Source of the DNA: Planctomycetaceae bacterium UBA6894
Lineage (GTDB): Bacteria; Planctomycetota; Planctomycetia; Gemmatales; Gemmataceae
Direction: 5' to 3'
Length of the DNA: 7,557 bases
Assembly (NCBI GenBank): GCA_002451275.1
Contig: DKBS01000211.1
Span: forward strand, 1-7,557
In this document: positions 1-6,120 of the stretch, in pieces
Layout of the letters: each line of letters begins with the position of its first letter
How positions within the stretch are numbered: the first letter of the stretch is position 1
Translations under genes and position numbers: made by a program
The notes under the pieces: generated by a model
What the model saw: the letters and a program-made list of their open reading frames with translations, nothing else
What the model was told of the DNA's origin: nothing
The model's database searches: none

Positions 1-256
1 TGCCGCACCGGGAAACCGCGTGCATCTCCTTTTCCATCGCCTCAAAGCTCAAGGGAGGATCCAACTCGGGCACATTTTCCTCGTCCCGGAAGGAGCGGCA
101 TTCGAGCCAGCCGAACCAGTCCAGACGTTTCAGCAGCCGAACTGAGGCATGGCAAAAGGGGCATAAGCCGTCAAAAAGCACCAAAAGTTTGGTGCGGGGA
201 AGGCCGGTATGGGGCTTTTGTTCCACTCCGGGTGCGTTGAGATATCGGGAGTGCAT
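1..256 (-). CDS. DCC-family (DUF393) thiol-disulfide oxidoreductase-like protein, N-terminal part
   Basis: This gene is read from the reverse strand and its 3' end lies beyond the left edge. The visible 85 codons begin with ATG at 256, and an in-frame TAA two codons upstream excludes a longer protein. After about 24 variable residues comes LVLFDGLCPFCHASV (residues 25-39), the defining motif of the DCC family (Pfam DUF393): a hydrophobic strand, D-G, then a thioredoxin-like CxxC pair (C32, C35). A WFGWLECRSF segment follows, where the family usually has its second beta strand. Family members are small (about 110-150 residues) and are predicted redox proteins, mostly without an assigned substrate. 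No signal peptide is visible, so it is probably cytoplasmic. A GGAGGAG sequence lies about 12 nt upstream of the ATG, a somewhat long spacing. It is transcribed divergently from rhaB. The family call is strong; the function is unknown. Confidence 0.85.
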   Translation of the reverse strand, partial: MHSRYLNAPGVEQKPHTGLPRTKLLVLFDGLCPFCHASVRLLKRLDWFGWLECRSFRDEENVPELDPPLSFEAMEKEMHAVSRCG

Positions 257-492
257 GGCTTACCCAGTCTCCTCCCTGGTCAGTTTCCGGGAAAATCCTT
301 GGTCTTCAGCGAACAGGGGGCCAGCATTTCAGGGCAAAGCTTGCGGCCTGACCACTCATTCCATTGTACCCCTTGGTCCGGCCCGGGTGTGGTGCTTCCG
401 GCCAATACCGTGTATTTTCAGAGCAAACCAGCCCGCGATACCCACCCTTCAGGCCTTCACGCTCGAGACCTTCTGATAGCACTGGATTAACG
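257..492. promoter_or_regulatory. Divergent intergenic region between the DCC gene and rhaB
   Basis: This 236-bp region must hold the promoters of both flanking genes. On the minus strand a TACAAT hexamer (complement of 363-368) resembles a -10 box for the DCC gene, but I see no matching -35. A short dyad, GCAA-AGC-TTGC, lies at 334-344. No convincing rhamnose-regulator operator (long inverted repeat) or sigma-70 promoter could be recognised upstream of rhaB. The rhaB reading frame stays open back to 364, but that extension looks non-coding. Confidence 0.35.
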
Positions 493-1995
493 ATGGAATC
501 AAAAAAGTCCTGCCAGAACCTGCTGGCTGTAGATTTGGGTGCCGAAAGCGGCAGGCTGATTGCCGGAGCTTTTGACGGCGACACACTCGAAATCGAGGTG
601 CTGCACCGGTTTCCCAATCGCCCGGTCCGTTTGCTCGACCGGTTGCACTGGGACCTGCTCGACCTGCACCGGGAAATCCTCAACGGACTGCGCATCGCTG
701 GCCAAAAACTTGGCCAAATCACCTCCGTGGGCGTGGACACCTGGGGTGTGGACTTCGCCTTCCTGGGCAAGGACGGCGGCTTGCTGGGCAACCCGCGCCA
801 TTACCGCGACCCCCACACCGAAACCATCATGGATTCGGTTTTCCAGACCATTCCCAAGCGCGAACTCTACGCCCGGACCGGCATCCAGTTCATGCGCTTT
901 AACAGCCTGTTCCAGTTGGCCGCCCTGAAGCGGGACCGGTCACCCCTGCTGGATGTGGCGGACCGCATGCTGTTCATGCCCGATGTTTTCCATTACCTGC
1001 TCAGCGGTGAGGCGGTGAACGAATACACCGATGCCAGCACCAGCCAGATGCTCCGGCCGGACACCCGGGCGTTTGACACCGATTTGCTCAGCCAACTCGG
1101 CTTGCCTACCGGTCTCACTCGGCAGGTCACCCTGCCGGGCACGGTGATCGGCAAGCTTGCCGAGGTGGTTCGCAAGGAAACCGGCGTGGGTGAATGTTCC
1201 GTGACAGTGCCTGCCACCCACGACACGGCCGCCGCCGTCGCGGCGGTTCCGGTGGACCGCGCCCGCTGCGCCAGCGGCAACTGGGCCTACCTGAGTTCGG
1301 GCACCTGGTCGCTGTTGGGCATGGAACTGGCCGTCCCCCGCACCGATGACGCTGCCTTTACCGCCAACGTCACCAACGAGGGCGGAGTGAACGGCACCAT
1401 CCGCCTGTTGAAAAACATCATGGGACTGTGGCTGATCCAGGAATGCCGGCGGGCCTGGGAACGGGAAGGGCGGGAACTGGGGTACGAGGAACTCGTGCGC
1501 CTGGCCGCCGAGGCGGAGCCCTTCCACGCGCTGATCGACCCCGACTGCGCCGATTTCCTGCTGCCCCCGCACATGCCCAAGGCCTTCGCCGGATTCTGCG
1601 CCCGTACGGGCCAGCACGCTCCCGAAGGGCCCGGCCCGGTAGTGCGCTGCGCGATGGAAAGCCTGGCGCTGAAATACCGCATGGTGCTGCGCACGCTGGA
1701 AAAGGTCTCCGGTCACCGGGCCGAGGTGCTTCATGTGGTGGGCGGAGGCTGCCAGAACCGATTGCTGTGCCAGTTCACCGCAGACGCCTGCGGCATCCCG
1801 GTGGTTGCCGGTCCGGTGGAGGCCACGGCCATCGGCAACCTGCTGACGCAGGCCATGGGGGTGGGCTCGGTGAAAACCCTGGCAGACGCGCGCGAGGTGG
1901 TCCGTCGTTCCTTCGAGGTGCACACCTACGAACCCCGCAACACTGCCCAATGGGATGCCCAGTGGGATCGATTCCAATCGCTGGTGGGCCGTTGA
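493..1995 (+). CDS. rhaB: Rhamnulokinase (FGGY carbohydrate kinase)
   Basis: The 500-residue product phosphorylates L-rhamnulose with ATP to L-rhamnulose 1-phosphate, the second step of cytoplasmic L-rhamnose catabolism. Evidence is the match to RhaB along its length: the N-terminal phosphate-binding strand VDLGAESGR (13-21), GVDTWGVDF (80-88), TGIQFMRFNSL (129-139), the ATHDTAAAV motif with the probable catalytic base D244, the second phosphate loop SSGTWSL (268-274), NVTNEGG (292-298), KNIMGLWL (307-314), and the adenosine-site motifs VVGGGCQN (415-422) and AGPVEATAIGN (439-449). Length is normal for the family. ATG 493 is chosen because homology starts there. The frame runs open to 364, but that stretch encodes a proline/arginine-rich tail unlike any kinase, and no good ribosome site precedes 493. 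No rhamnose isomerase, aldolase, transporter or regulator gene is in view. The TGA overlaps the inferred start of pxpB. Confidence 0.93.
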   Translation: MESKKSCQNLLAVDLGAESGRLIAGAFDGDTLEIEVLHRFPNRPVRLLDRLHWDLLDLHREILNGLRIAGQKLGQITSVGVDTWGVDFAFLGKDGGLLGNPRHYRDPHTETIMDSVFQTIPKRELYARTGIQFMRFNSLFQLAALKRDRSPLLDVADRMLFMPDVFHYLLSGEAVNEYTDASTSQMLRPDTRAFDTDLLSQLGLPTGLTRQVTLPGTVIGKLAEVVRKETGVGECSVTVPATHDTAAAVAAVPVDRARCASGNWAYLSSGTWSLLGMELAVPRTDDAAFTANVTNEGGVNGTIRLLKNIMGLWLIQECRRAWEREGRELGYEELVRLAAEAEPFHALIDPDCADFLLPPHMPKAFAGFCARTGQHAPEGPGPVVRCAMESLALKYRMVLRTLEKVSGHRAEVLHVVGGGCQNRLLCQFTADACGIPVVAGPVEATAIGNLLTQAMGVGSVKTLADAREVVRRSFEVHTYEPRNTAQWDAQWDRFQSLVGR

Positions 1996-2678
1996 CACCA
2001 GCAGGCTGGCGTTCGCTGGAACCCCTGGGAGACCAGGGGGTACTCGCGCGATTTGACAGTGAGGAGGCGGCCTTGGCATGGGCCACCGCCGCCCGGAACT
2101 GCCTACCCCATGAGGTGGTTCCGGCCTACCGCACCGTCGCCGTCTTCGCGCCCTTGACCGATTGGGATTATGAAGGCCTTGCTGAAAAACTGGCCGGAAT
2201 CCAGCCCGACACTGCCAAGATGCCAGGGCGGCTGCTGGAAATCCCCTGCTGCTACGAGCTGGGGCCTGATCTCGATGAAAGCGCCGATTCCCTGAAGATG
2301 CCCTCGCAGGAACTGGCGCGACTGCACAGCTCGGTACATTACCAGGTTTTCGCCATCGGTTTTGTCCCCGGTTTTCCCTACATGGGATGGCTGCCGGAAG
2401 GCGTTTCCGGCCTGGATCGGCTGGCGTCGCCGCGCACCAGGGTGCCGGCGGGTAGTATCGGCATCACCGGGCGCCAAACCGGTATCTACCCCACCGAAGT
2501 CCCGGGCGGCTGGCGACTCATCGGGCGAACCCCCTGCACTCTCTGCGACCTGACCGAGGGTAAAACGGGCTGGTTCGCCCTGCGCCCGGGCGACCGGGTC
2601 CGTTTCAGGCCGATCGATGCGGTTACTTTTGACCACATGACCGGGTGCCGCCCCACCCTTTTGGAGCCCGCGCCATGA
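1992..2678 (+). CDS. pxpB: 5-oxoprolinase subunit B (PxpB / KipI family)
   Basis: In bacteria PxpB acts with PxpA and PxpC as an ATP-dependent 5-oxoprolinase that opens 5-oxoproline to L-glutamate. The same fold (allophanate hydrolase subunit 1, KipI) was first named as an inhibitor of the sporulation kinase KinA. Visible family motifs are PLGDQGVLARF (11-21), IPCCYELGPDL (84-94), HSSVHYQVFAIGFVPGFPY (112-130), PRTRVPAGSIGITG (147-160), RQTGIYPTEVPGGW (161-174) and the terminal LRPGDRVRFRPI (197-208). At 228 residues it has the normal length of the stand-alone subunit. The frame is open far upstream inside rhaB. I place the start at TTG 1992, which makes a TTGA overlap with the rhaB stop and puts the first family motif about ten residues in. 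ATG 1950 or GTG 1962 would add 14 or 10 residues. PxpA and PxpC are not in the window. The end overlaps the next gene by ATGA. Confidence 0.9.
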   Translation: MTPAGWRSLEPLGDQGVLARFDSEEAALAWATAARNCLPHEVVPAYRTVAVFAPLTDWDYEGLAEKLAGIQPDTAKMPGRLLEIPCCYELGPDLDESADSLKMPSQELARLHSSVHYQVFAIGFVPGFPYMGWLPEGVSGLDRLASPRTRVPAGSIGITGRQTGIYPTEVPGGWRLIGRTPCTLCDLTEGKTGWFALRPGDRVRFRPIDAVTFDHMTGCRPTLLEPAP

Positions 2679-3028
2679 GCAGGACCCGGTTGTTTGTCTA
2701 TGGCACCCTCAAAAGGGGATTTGCCGCCCATCCTCTGCTGGAAGGGGCGGAGTTCCTGGGCGACTGCCAAACCGGACCGGGCAATTTCCTGCTGGATTGC
2801 GGCGATTATCCGGGCCTGGTCAGGCTGGCAGGTGGAGGAAAAGTGCGAGGGGAAATCTACGCCGTGGACGAAAAGGCGTTGGCCCTGCTGGATGACCACG
2901 AGGGCGTGCCCACCCTTTACACTCGTGAACCGATCACATTGGAAGACGGGGCAGAACCGGCCCAGGCCTATTTCTTCCAGGGCCCCATGGCGGGAAAAAC
3001 GCTGATCAAAGACGGCGTTTGGAAATGA
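2675..3028 (+). CDS. Gamma-glutamylcyclotransferase family protein (AIG2/GGACT-like)
   Basis: A small 117-residue protein of the gamma-glutamylcyclotransferase fold (YtfP/AIG2/GGACT group). These enzymes cyclise the gamma-glutamyl group of peptides or amines, releasing 5-oxoproline. The sequence shows the substrate loop LFVYGTLKRG (6-15), YPGLV (45-49), then RGEIYAV (58-64) and LLDDHEG (71-77). E76 in this last motif aligns with the family's catalytic glutamate. The C-terminal AQAYFFQG is the usual closing strand. ATG 2675 is chosen because it overlaps the pxpB stop as ATGA, because the family motif begins within six residues, and because GGAG lies about nine nt upstream. An upstream in-frame ATG at 2645 lies inside pxpB and would add ten atypical residues. 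The position after pxpB suggests it feeds 5-oxoproline to the oxoprolinase. The true substrate cannot be read from sequence, and some family members have no proven activity. Confidence 0.88.
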   Translation: MSRTRLFVYGTLKRGFAAHPLLEGAEFLGDCQTGPGNFLLDCGDYPGLVRLAGGGKVRGEIYAVDEKALALLDDHEGVPTLYTREPITLEDGAEPAQAYFFQGPMAGKTLIKDGVWK

Positions 3029-3039
3029 CGCCGGTCAGC
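3001..3039. terminator. Candidate bidirectional hairpin between convergent genes
   Basis: The two convergent stop codons (TGA at 3026-3028 on plus, 3035-3037 on minus) sit in an inverted repeat. GCTGA (3001-3005) pairs with TCAGC (3035-3039), and GGCGT (3014-3018) pairs with ACGCC (3028-3032) around a 9-nt loop, with an internal loop of 8 and 2 nt between the two stems. A shorter alternative pairs GAC (3011-3013) with GTC (3034-3036). No U tract follows on either strand, so this is not a classical intrinsic terminator. It may still stop or stabilise both transcripts. Confidence 0.3.
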
Positions 3040-3481
3040 CCCCCGGGCATCCCGCCTCGATCCATGTTTCCAAAATCCCGTGGGCAGCCACCGCATCGCG
3101 CCGCGCCTTGCGCTGCGCGTGGCTCAGGCCTGCACCCCAGAGTTTTTTTTCAGCCAGCCGCGTGGTGTACGATTCGTCCGCATAGACCACCGGCAAGCCG
3201 GTAACCCCGGCCAACCAGGTTCCCAAAGCCCTCGCGCGCTCCGCGCTGGAACCTTCCTCGCCACCCGAGCGGATTGGCAGCCCCACCACCAGAAGGACCA
3301 CCCGTTCCTCACGGACCAGTTCCTTCACCTTCACCGCGTCCCGTTCGGGGGTAGTGCGCTCCATCTGCGTGAGGGGAAACGAAAATTTCCGATCCGGATC
3401 GGAAATGGCGAAACCGATGCGGCGCTCCCCGGGGTCCACCGCCAGCACCTTGCCAGGCGGCGGGGGAGGGGGTACGCGCAT
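3035..3481 (-). CDS. ruvX: YqgF/RuvX family RNase H-fold nuclease (putative pre-16S rRNA nuclease)
   Basis: A 148-residue RNase H-like protein of the YqgF family, long annotated as a putative Holliday junction resolvase and implicated in E. coli in processing the 5' end of pre-16S rRNA. Motifs are KVLAVDPGERRIGFAISDP (11-29, catalytic D16), VVGLPIRSGGEEGSSA (65-80), YADESYTTRLAEKKL (100-114, with E103 acidic) and RRDAVAAHGILETWI (127-141, D129), so all the expected acidic residues are present. A short proline run (residues 4-9) precedes the first strand. The frame is open further upstream, but ATG 3481 is preferred because the earlier ATG at 3586 lies inside manC and adds 35 atypical residues. 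It begins 14 bp after the manC stop with no clear ribosome site, so it is probably translated by coupling as the last gene of the minus-strand operon. Confidence 0.9.
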   Translation of the reverse strand: MRVPPPPPPGKVLAVDPGERRIGFAISDPDRKFSFPLTQMERTTPERDAVKVKELVREERVVLLVVGLPIRSGGEEGSSAERARALGTWLAGVTGLPVVYADESYTTRLAEKKLWGAGLSHAQRKARRDAVAAHGILETWIEAGCPGG

Positions 3482-3495
3482 CGGTTCGGAAGGGC

Positions 3496-4605
3496 TCACA
3501 GGTGCCGACCCAGGTCCCGGGCCTTCAATTGCTCGACGATCTGCTTCACATTGCTCTCCTCGTGCTTGCGGGCCACCAGCAGGCATTCGCCATCCTGGAT
3601 GATGAGCAGATCCTCAACGCCCAGCGTGGTGACCAGGGTGTCGGGATGGGCGGAGATCACGCAGTTTTTCGTGCGGATCCCCAAGTGGCGGCCCTGCACG
3701 GTGTTGCCCTCGCCGTCCTGCGGGTGCAGGCGTTCCAGGGCCAGCCAACTGCCCACATCGTCCCAGTTGAACGGGGCGCGCAGCACCAGAACCTCGGGAT
3801 GCTTTTCCAGCAGCGCGTAATCGACGCTGATCTTGTCCAGCGTTGGGAACACCCGCTCCAACACCGAGGGACGGACCGGCGTGTTCCATGCGGAGGCGAT
3901 TTCGGTCACGCCCGCGTGCAGGGCCGGGCAGTGGGTGGCCAACGCCTGCAGCACCGTTTTCGCCTTCCAGACAAAAATGCCGGCGTTCCAGTAGTATTCC
4001 CCGGTCTGCACATATTCCTTGGCCACATCGGCCGGCGGTTTTTCCCGAAACGCGCGCACCTTGGAGGCCTCGACCCCCAGACGGGCGGGCATGGCGTCGC
4101 CCCGGTGGATGTAGCCGTAGCCCGTGGAGGGGAAGGAGGGCGGGATACCCAGCGTGACAAAGGCGCCGGGGTGCTCCTCCACCATCAGGCAGGCCGCGTG
4201 CAGCGCCTTGCGGAACGATGCCGCCGGCTCGATCACATGATCGGCCGGGCAGGTGATGAGGATGGCCTCCGGATCCTTGCGGTGCACCAAGGCTGCGGCC
4301 AGGCCCACGCATGGCGCGGTGTCACGGCCGGTGGGTTCGCCCACCACCTGATCTTCCTGTAATTCGGGCAGTTGCTCCAGCGTGCGCCCCACATGGTCGC
4401 GCGCGGTGATGACCAGCAGGTTTTTCGCCGGCACCAAGCCCTCCAGCCTTTGCGCGGTCTGCTGCAGCAGGGAACCCTGGCCCTGCAGGTTCAGGAACTG
4501 CTTGGGCAGTTTCTGCCGGCTGCGTGGCCAGAAACGGGTGCCGCCGCCGCCCGCCATGATGAGCCCGAACACCTTGTTGGCAGCCAATGGATTGTTGTCA
4601 GACAT
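3496..4605 (-). CDS. manC: Mannose-1-phosphate guanylyltransferase (GDP-mannose pyrophosphorylase)
   Basis: The 369-residue product makes GDP-mannose from mannose 1-phosphate and GTP, the activated donor for mannosylated glycans and the precursor of GDP-fucose and GDP-rhamnose. The nucleotidyltransferase signature is clear: LIMAGGGGTRFWPRSR (15-30) followed by KLPKQF (32-37). Further motifs are EPTGRDTAP (90-98; most homologues carry N where D95 stands), CPADHVI (119-125, metal-binding D), TGYGYI (161-166), REKP (187-190), WNAGIFVW (206-213), ISVDYALLEK (259-268) and NWDDVGSW (280-287). It is the short form, with the nucleotidyltransferase and left-handed helix parts but no phosphomannose isomerase domain, so an isomerase is expected elsewhere. 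The ATG has the best ribosome site in the window. It lies 39 bp after the pyrophosphorylase gene and 14 bp before ruvX, consistent with one operon. Confidence 0.93.
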   Translation of the reverse strand: MSDNNPLAANKVFGLIMAGGGGTRFWPRSRQKLPKQFLNLQGQGSLLQQTAQRLEGLVPAKNLLVITARDHVGRTLEQLPELQEDQVVGEPTGRDTAPCVGLAAALVHRKDPEAILITCPADHVIEPAASFRKALHAACLMVEEHPGAFVTLGIPPSFPSTGYGYIHRGDAMPARLGVEASKVRAFREKPPADVAKEYVQTGEYYWNAGIFVWKAKTVLQALATHCPALHAGVTEIASAWNTPVRPSVLERVFPTLDKISVDYALLEKHPEVLVLRAPFNWDDVGSWLALERLHPQDGEGNTVQGRHLGIRTKNCVISAHPDTLVTTLGVEDLLIIQDGECLLVARKHEESNVKQIVEQLKARDLGRHL

Positions 4606-4611
4606 CTCAAA

Positions 4612-4616
4612 CCTCC
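4612..4616 (-). promoter_or_regulatory. Strong Shine-Dalgarno site for manC
   Basis: On the minus strand GGAGG ends six nt before the manC ATG (4605). It is the clearest ribosome site in the window and fixes the manC start. Most neighbouring genes lack anything comparable. Confidence 0.75.
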
Positions 4617-4644
4617 GTGTCCTTGTCAGTCATGAAGATCCGTT

Positions 4645-6063
4645 TCACAGGTTGTCGGGATCATCCAGCAGGTAAGGCTTGCCCTCGGCCGGCTCGGGCA
4701 ACTGCAACCCGCGCAGGTCATCCGGTCCCAGGGCGACCAGCGGACTGATCTCCACCGGGACCAGGGGATTCCCCCGCTCATCCGCGGGGAAGCGGATATT
4801 GCGCCTGTCCAGCCACGCGGCCGCCAGGCGGGACTGGGCCAAACGCACGGTGGCGGGGCTGTCGGGTCCCGCGGAATTCTTCAGCGGGGCGAACTCACCC
4901 TCGTGCGTCACGCCCACCAGCAGCCAGCGCTCCGCCTGGGGTAGCGCGTCAAAGATGAATCGCTCAAATTTCAGGGCGTTTTCACGGTCCGGCTGAACGC
5001 GTTCACCGGTCCCCGGATCGATGTGGGGCACCTTTTTGCGGGCGATGTGGAACGGTAATCCGCCTTGCCCCGACCCCGATGCCACCCGCCGCAGGAAATC
5101 CACCGAGAAAAGGTGGATCGCGGGGCTGCCTGCCGCGAACCGCAAGGATCCGTCGGCAAGTCTCTGCTCCGCCATTTCCCTGGGCAGGTCCGAATACTCG
5201 ACCAAATGGCAGCGGCCTGCCATGGAGACAAACACGCCCACCTTCTCGTCAGCCGAGCGTTTCGGCACGACCTTGCTCGATGCCTGGGACTCGGCTCGCA
5301 GGTGCCGGCCCAGAAAATTCGGATCGGCCACCTTCACTAAGGGATTGTCCACCTGGAAATAAAACACACTGCGGATGCCACGGTCCTGCATCCAGGCCAG
5401 GTGTCCCTGGTTTTCCAGCGCCGAAAGGCATCCGCCATGCCCGTCGGGCGCCAGGAACGGCTTGCCCGGCGCCTCCAGGAGCAGCTTGCCCGTGGCCAGG
5501 TCCACCGCGGGCATGGTGCCCTGTTGGAAGTAGAAAACCCGGTCCGGATCCAGCCCGAAATGCCCGTGGCTGGAAAAGAAATCGCGCGTGGGCCTATCCG
5601 TCGCCGGGCTGGTCATGATGAACAGGGGAGGGGTGACGCCATGGCGCTTTCCAAGTGCCAGCACCTTTTCGGCATGCACCTGGTAGAGCGTTTTGCCGGT
5701 CACCGGCGTGATGGGGAAGCACCCCTTGGGCAAGTCGCTGCCCAGCCGGCTCCCCTGGCCACCCGCCACCAGCACCACCGCCACCCGGCCCCTCTGAAGC
5801 GCCACCGATCCCAGCGCATCCAGGGCGGTGTCCGGTTCCTCCAACTGCACCACCGGCGCCTGGGCATCGACCAGATCGGGCAGCTTCGCCGGTTCGGCCC
5901 GCTTTTCATACAGGCCTCGCAGTTCCGCCCAGTTGAAGCCGGCCAGCGTGTCCACCAGGTATTGGCGACCGGCGGGGTCAAGCTGCTCCCACCCTGCGAG
6001 CAAATGCTGCTGACCTTGGCTTTTCAGTGTTTCAACCAGATCGGTGGAGGGAAGACTGTTCAT
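4645..6063 (-). CDS. UDP-N-acetylhexosamine pyrophosphorylase, eukaryote-like UDPGP family
   Basis: A 472-residue UDPGP-family uridylyltransferase closest in pattern to eukaryotic UAP1 (QRI1), which makes UDP-GlcNAc or UDP-GalNAc from the sugar 1-phosphate and UTP. A helical N-terminal region (1-90) leads to the uridine-binding loop LVAGGQGSRLGSDLPKG (98-114), MTSPATD (150-156), PDGHGGCLSAL (206-216), QVDNPLVKVADPNFLG (237-252), EYSDLP (289-294), GSPAIHLFSVDFL (312-324), FHIARKKV (338-345), ENALKFERFIFDALP (361-375) and FAPLKNSAGPDSPATVR (391-407). The last two are hallmark UAP1 motifs. It has no acetyltransferase domain, unlike bacterial GlmU, so it supplies only the uridylyl-transfer step. 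ATG 6063 has no Shine-Dalgarno sequence and is preceded by a hairpin. A UDP-glucose or UDP-galactose preference cannot be excluded from sequence. It lies 57 bp after the hydrolase gene and is followed by manC, forming a nucleotide-sugar pair. Confidence 0.88.
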   Translation of the reverse strand: MNSLPSTDLVETLKSQGQQHLLAGWEQLDPAGRQYLVDTLAGFNWAELRGLYEKRAEPAKLPDLVDAQAPVVQLEEPDTALDALGSVALQRGRVAVVLVAGGQGSRLGSDLPKGCFPITPVTGKTLYQVHAEKVLALGKRHGVTPPLFIMTSPATDRPTRDFFSSHGHFGLDPDRVFYFQQGTMPAVDLATGKLLLEAPGKPFLAPDGHGGCLSALENQGHLAWMQDRGIRSVFYFQVDNPLVKVADPNFLGRHLRAESQASSKVVPKRSADEKVGVFVSMAGRCHLVEYSDLPREMAEQRLADGSLRFAAGSPAIHLFSVDFLRRVASGSGQGGLPFHIARKKVPHIDPGTGERVQPDRENALKFERFIFDALPQAERWLLVGVTHEGEFAPLKNSAGPDSPATVRLAQSRLAAAWLDRRNIRFPADERGNPLVPVEISPLVALGPDDLRGLQLPEPAEGKPYLLDDPDNL

Positions 6064-6064
6064 G

Positions 6065-6087
6065 GTTTCACGCGGGAGGAATGAAAC
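6065..6087 (-). promoter_or_regulatory. Hairpin abutting the pyrophosphorylase start codon
   Basis: On the minus strand GTTTCA and TGAAAC form a perfect 6-bp stem around an 11-nt loop (TTCCTCCCGCG), ending one base before the ATG at 6063. The expected purine-rich ribosome site is missing; the loop instead carries its complement, CCTCC. The stem is too short to be certain, and a regulatory role is an inference. Confidence 0.3.
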
Positions 6088-6120
6088 AGGTGGGACGAAA
6101 CCCTTGCCAACAAGGTCTTT

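Noticed and set aside
364..492. N-terminal extension of rhaB to ATG 364 (43 extra residues).
   Set aside because: The extension is Pro/Arg/Ser-rich and unlike the kinase family, which starts at the strand LAVDLGAESGR just after ATG 493.
940..2079. A 379-codon open frame on the minus strand, antisense to rhaB.
   Set aside because: It is a shadow of a GC-rich gene: the peptide is rich in H, G, R and A with no family motif, while rhaB on the other strand matches its family throughout.
3482..3586. Extension of ruvX upstream to ATG 3586.
   Set aside because: It would overlap the manC coding end by about 90 bp and add 35 residues not seen in YqgF proteins.
4606..4632. A tiny minus-strand ORF (8 codons, MTDKDTEV) between the pyrophosphorylase and manC, with its stop just before the manC ATG.
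   Set aside because: It could be a leader peptide, but it has no ribosome site of its own, and so short an ORF is easily produced by chance.
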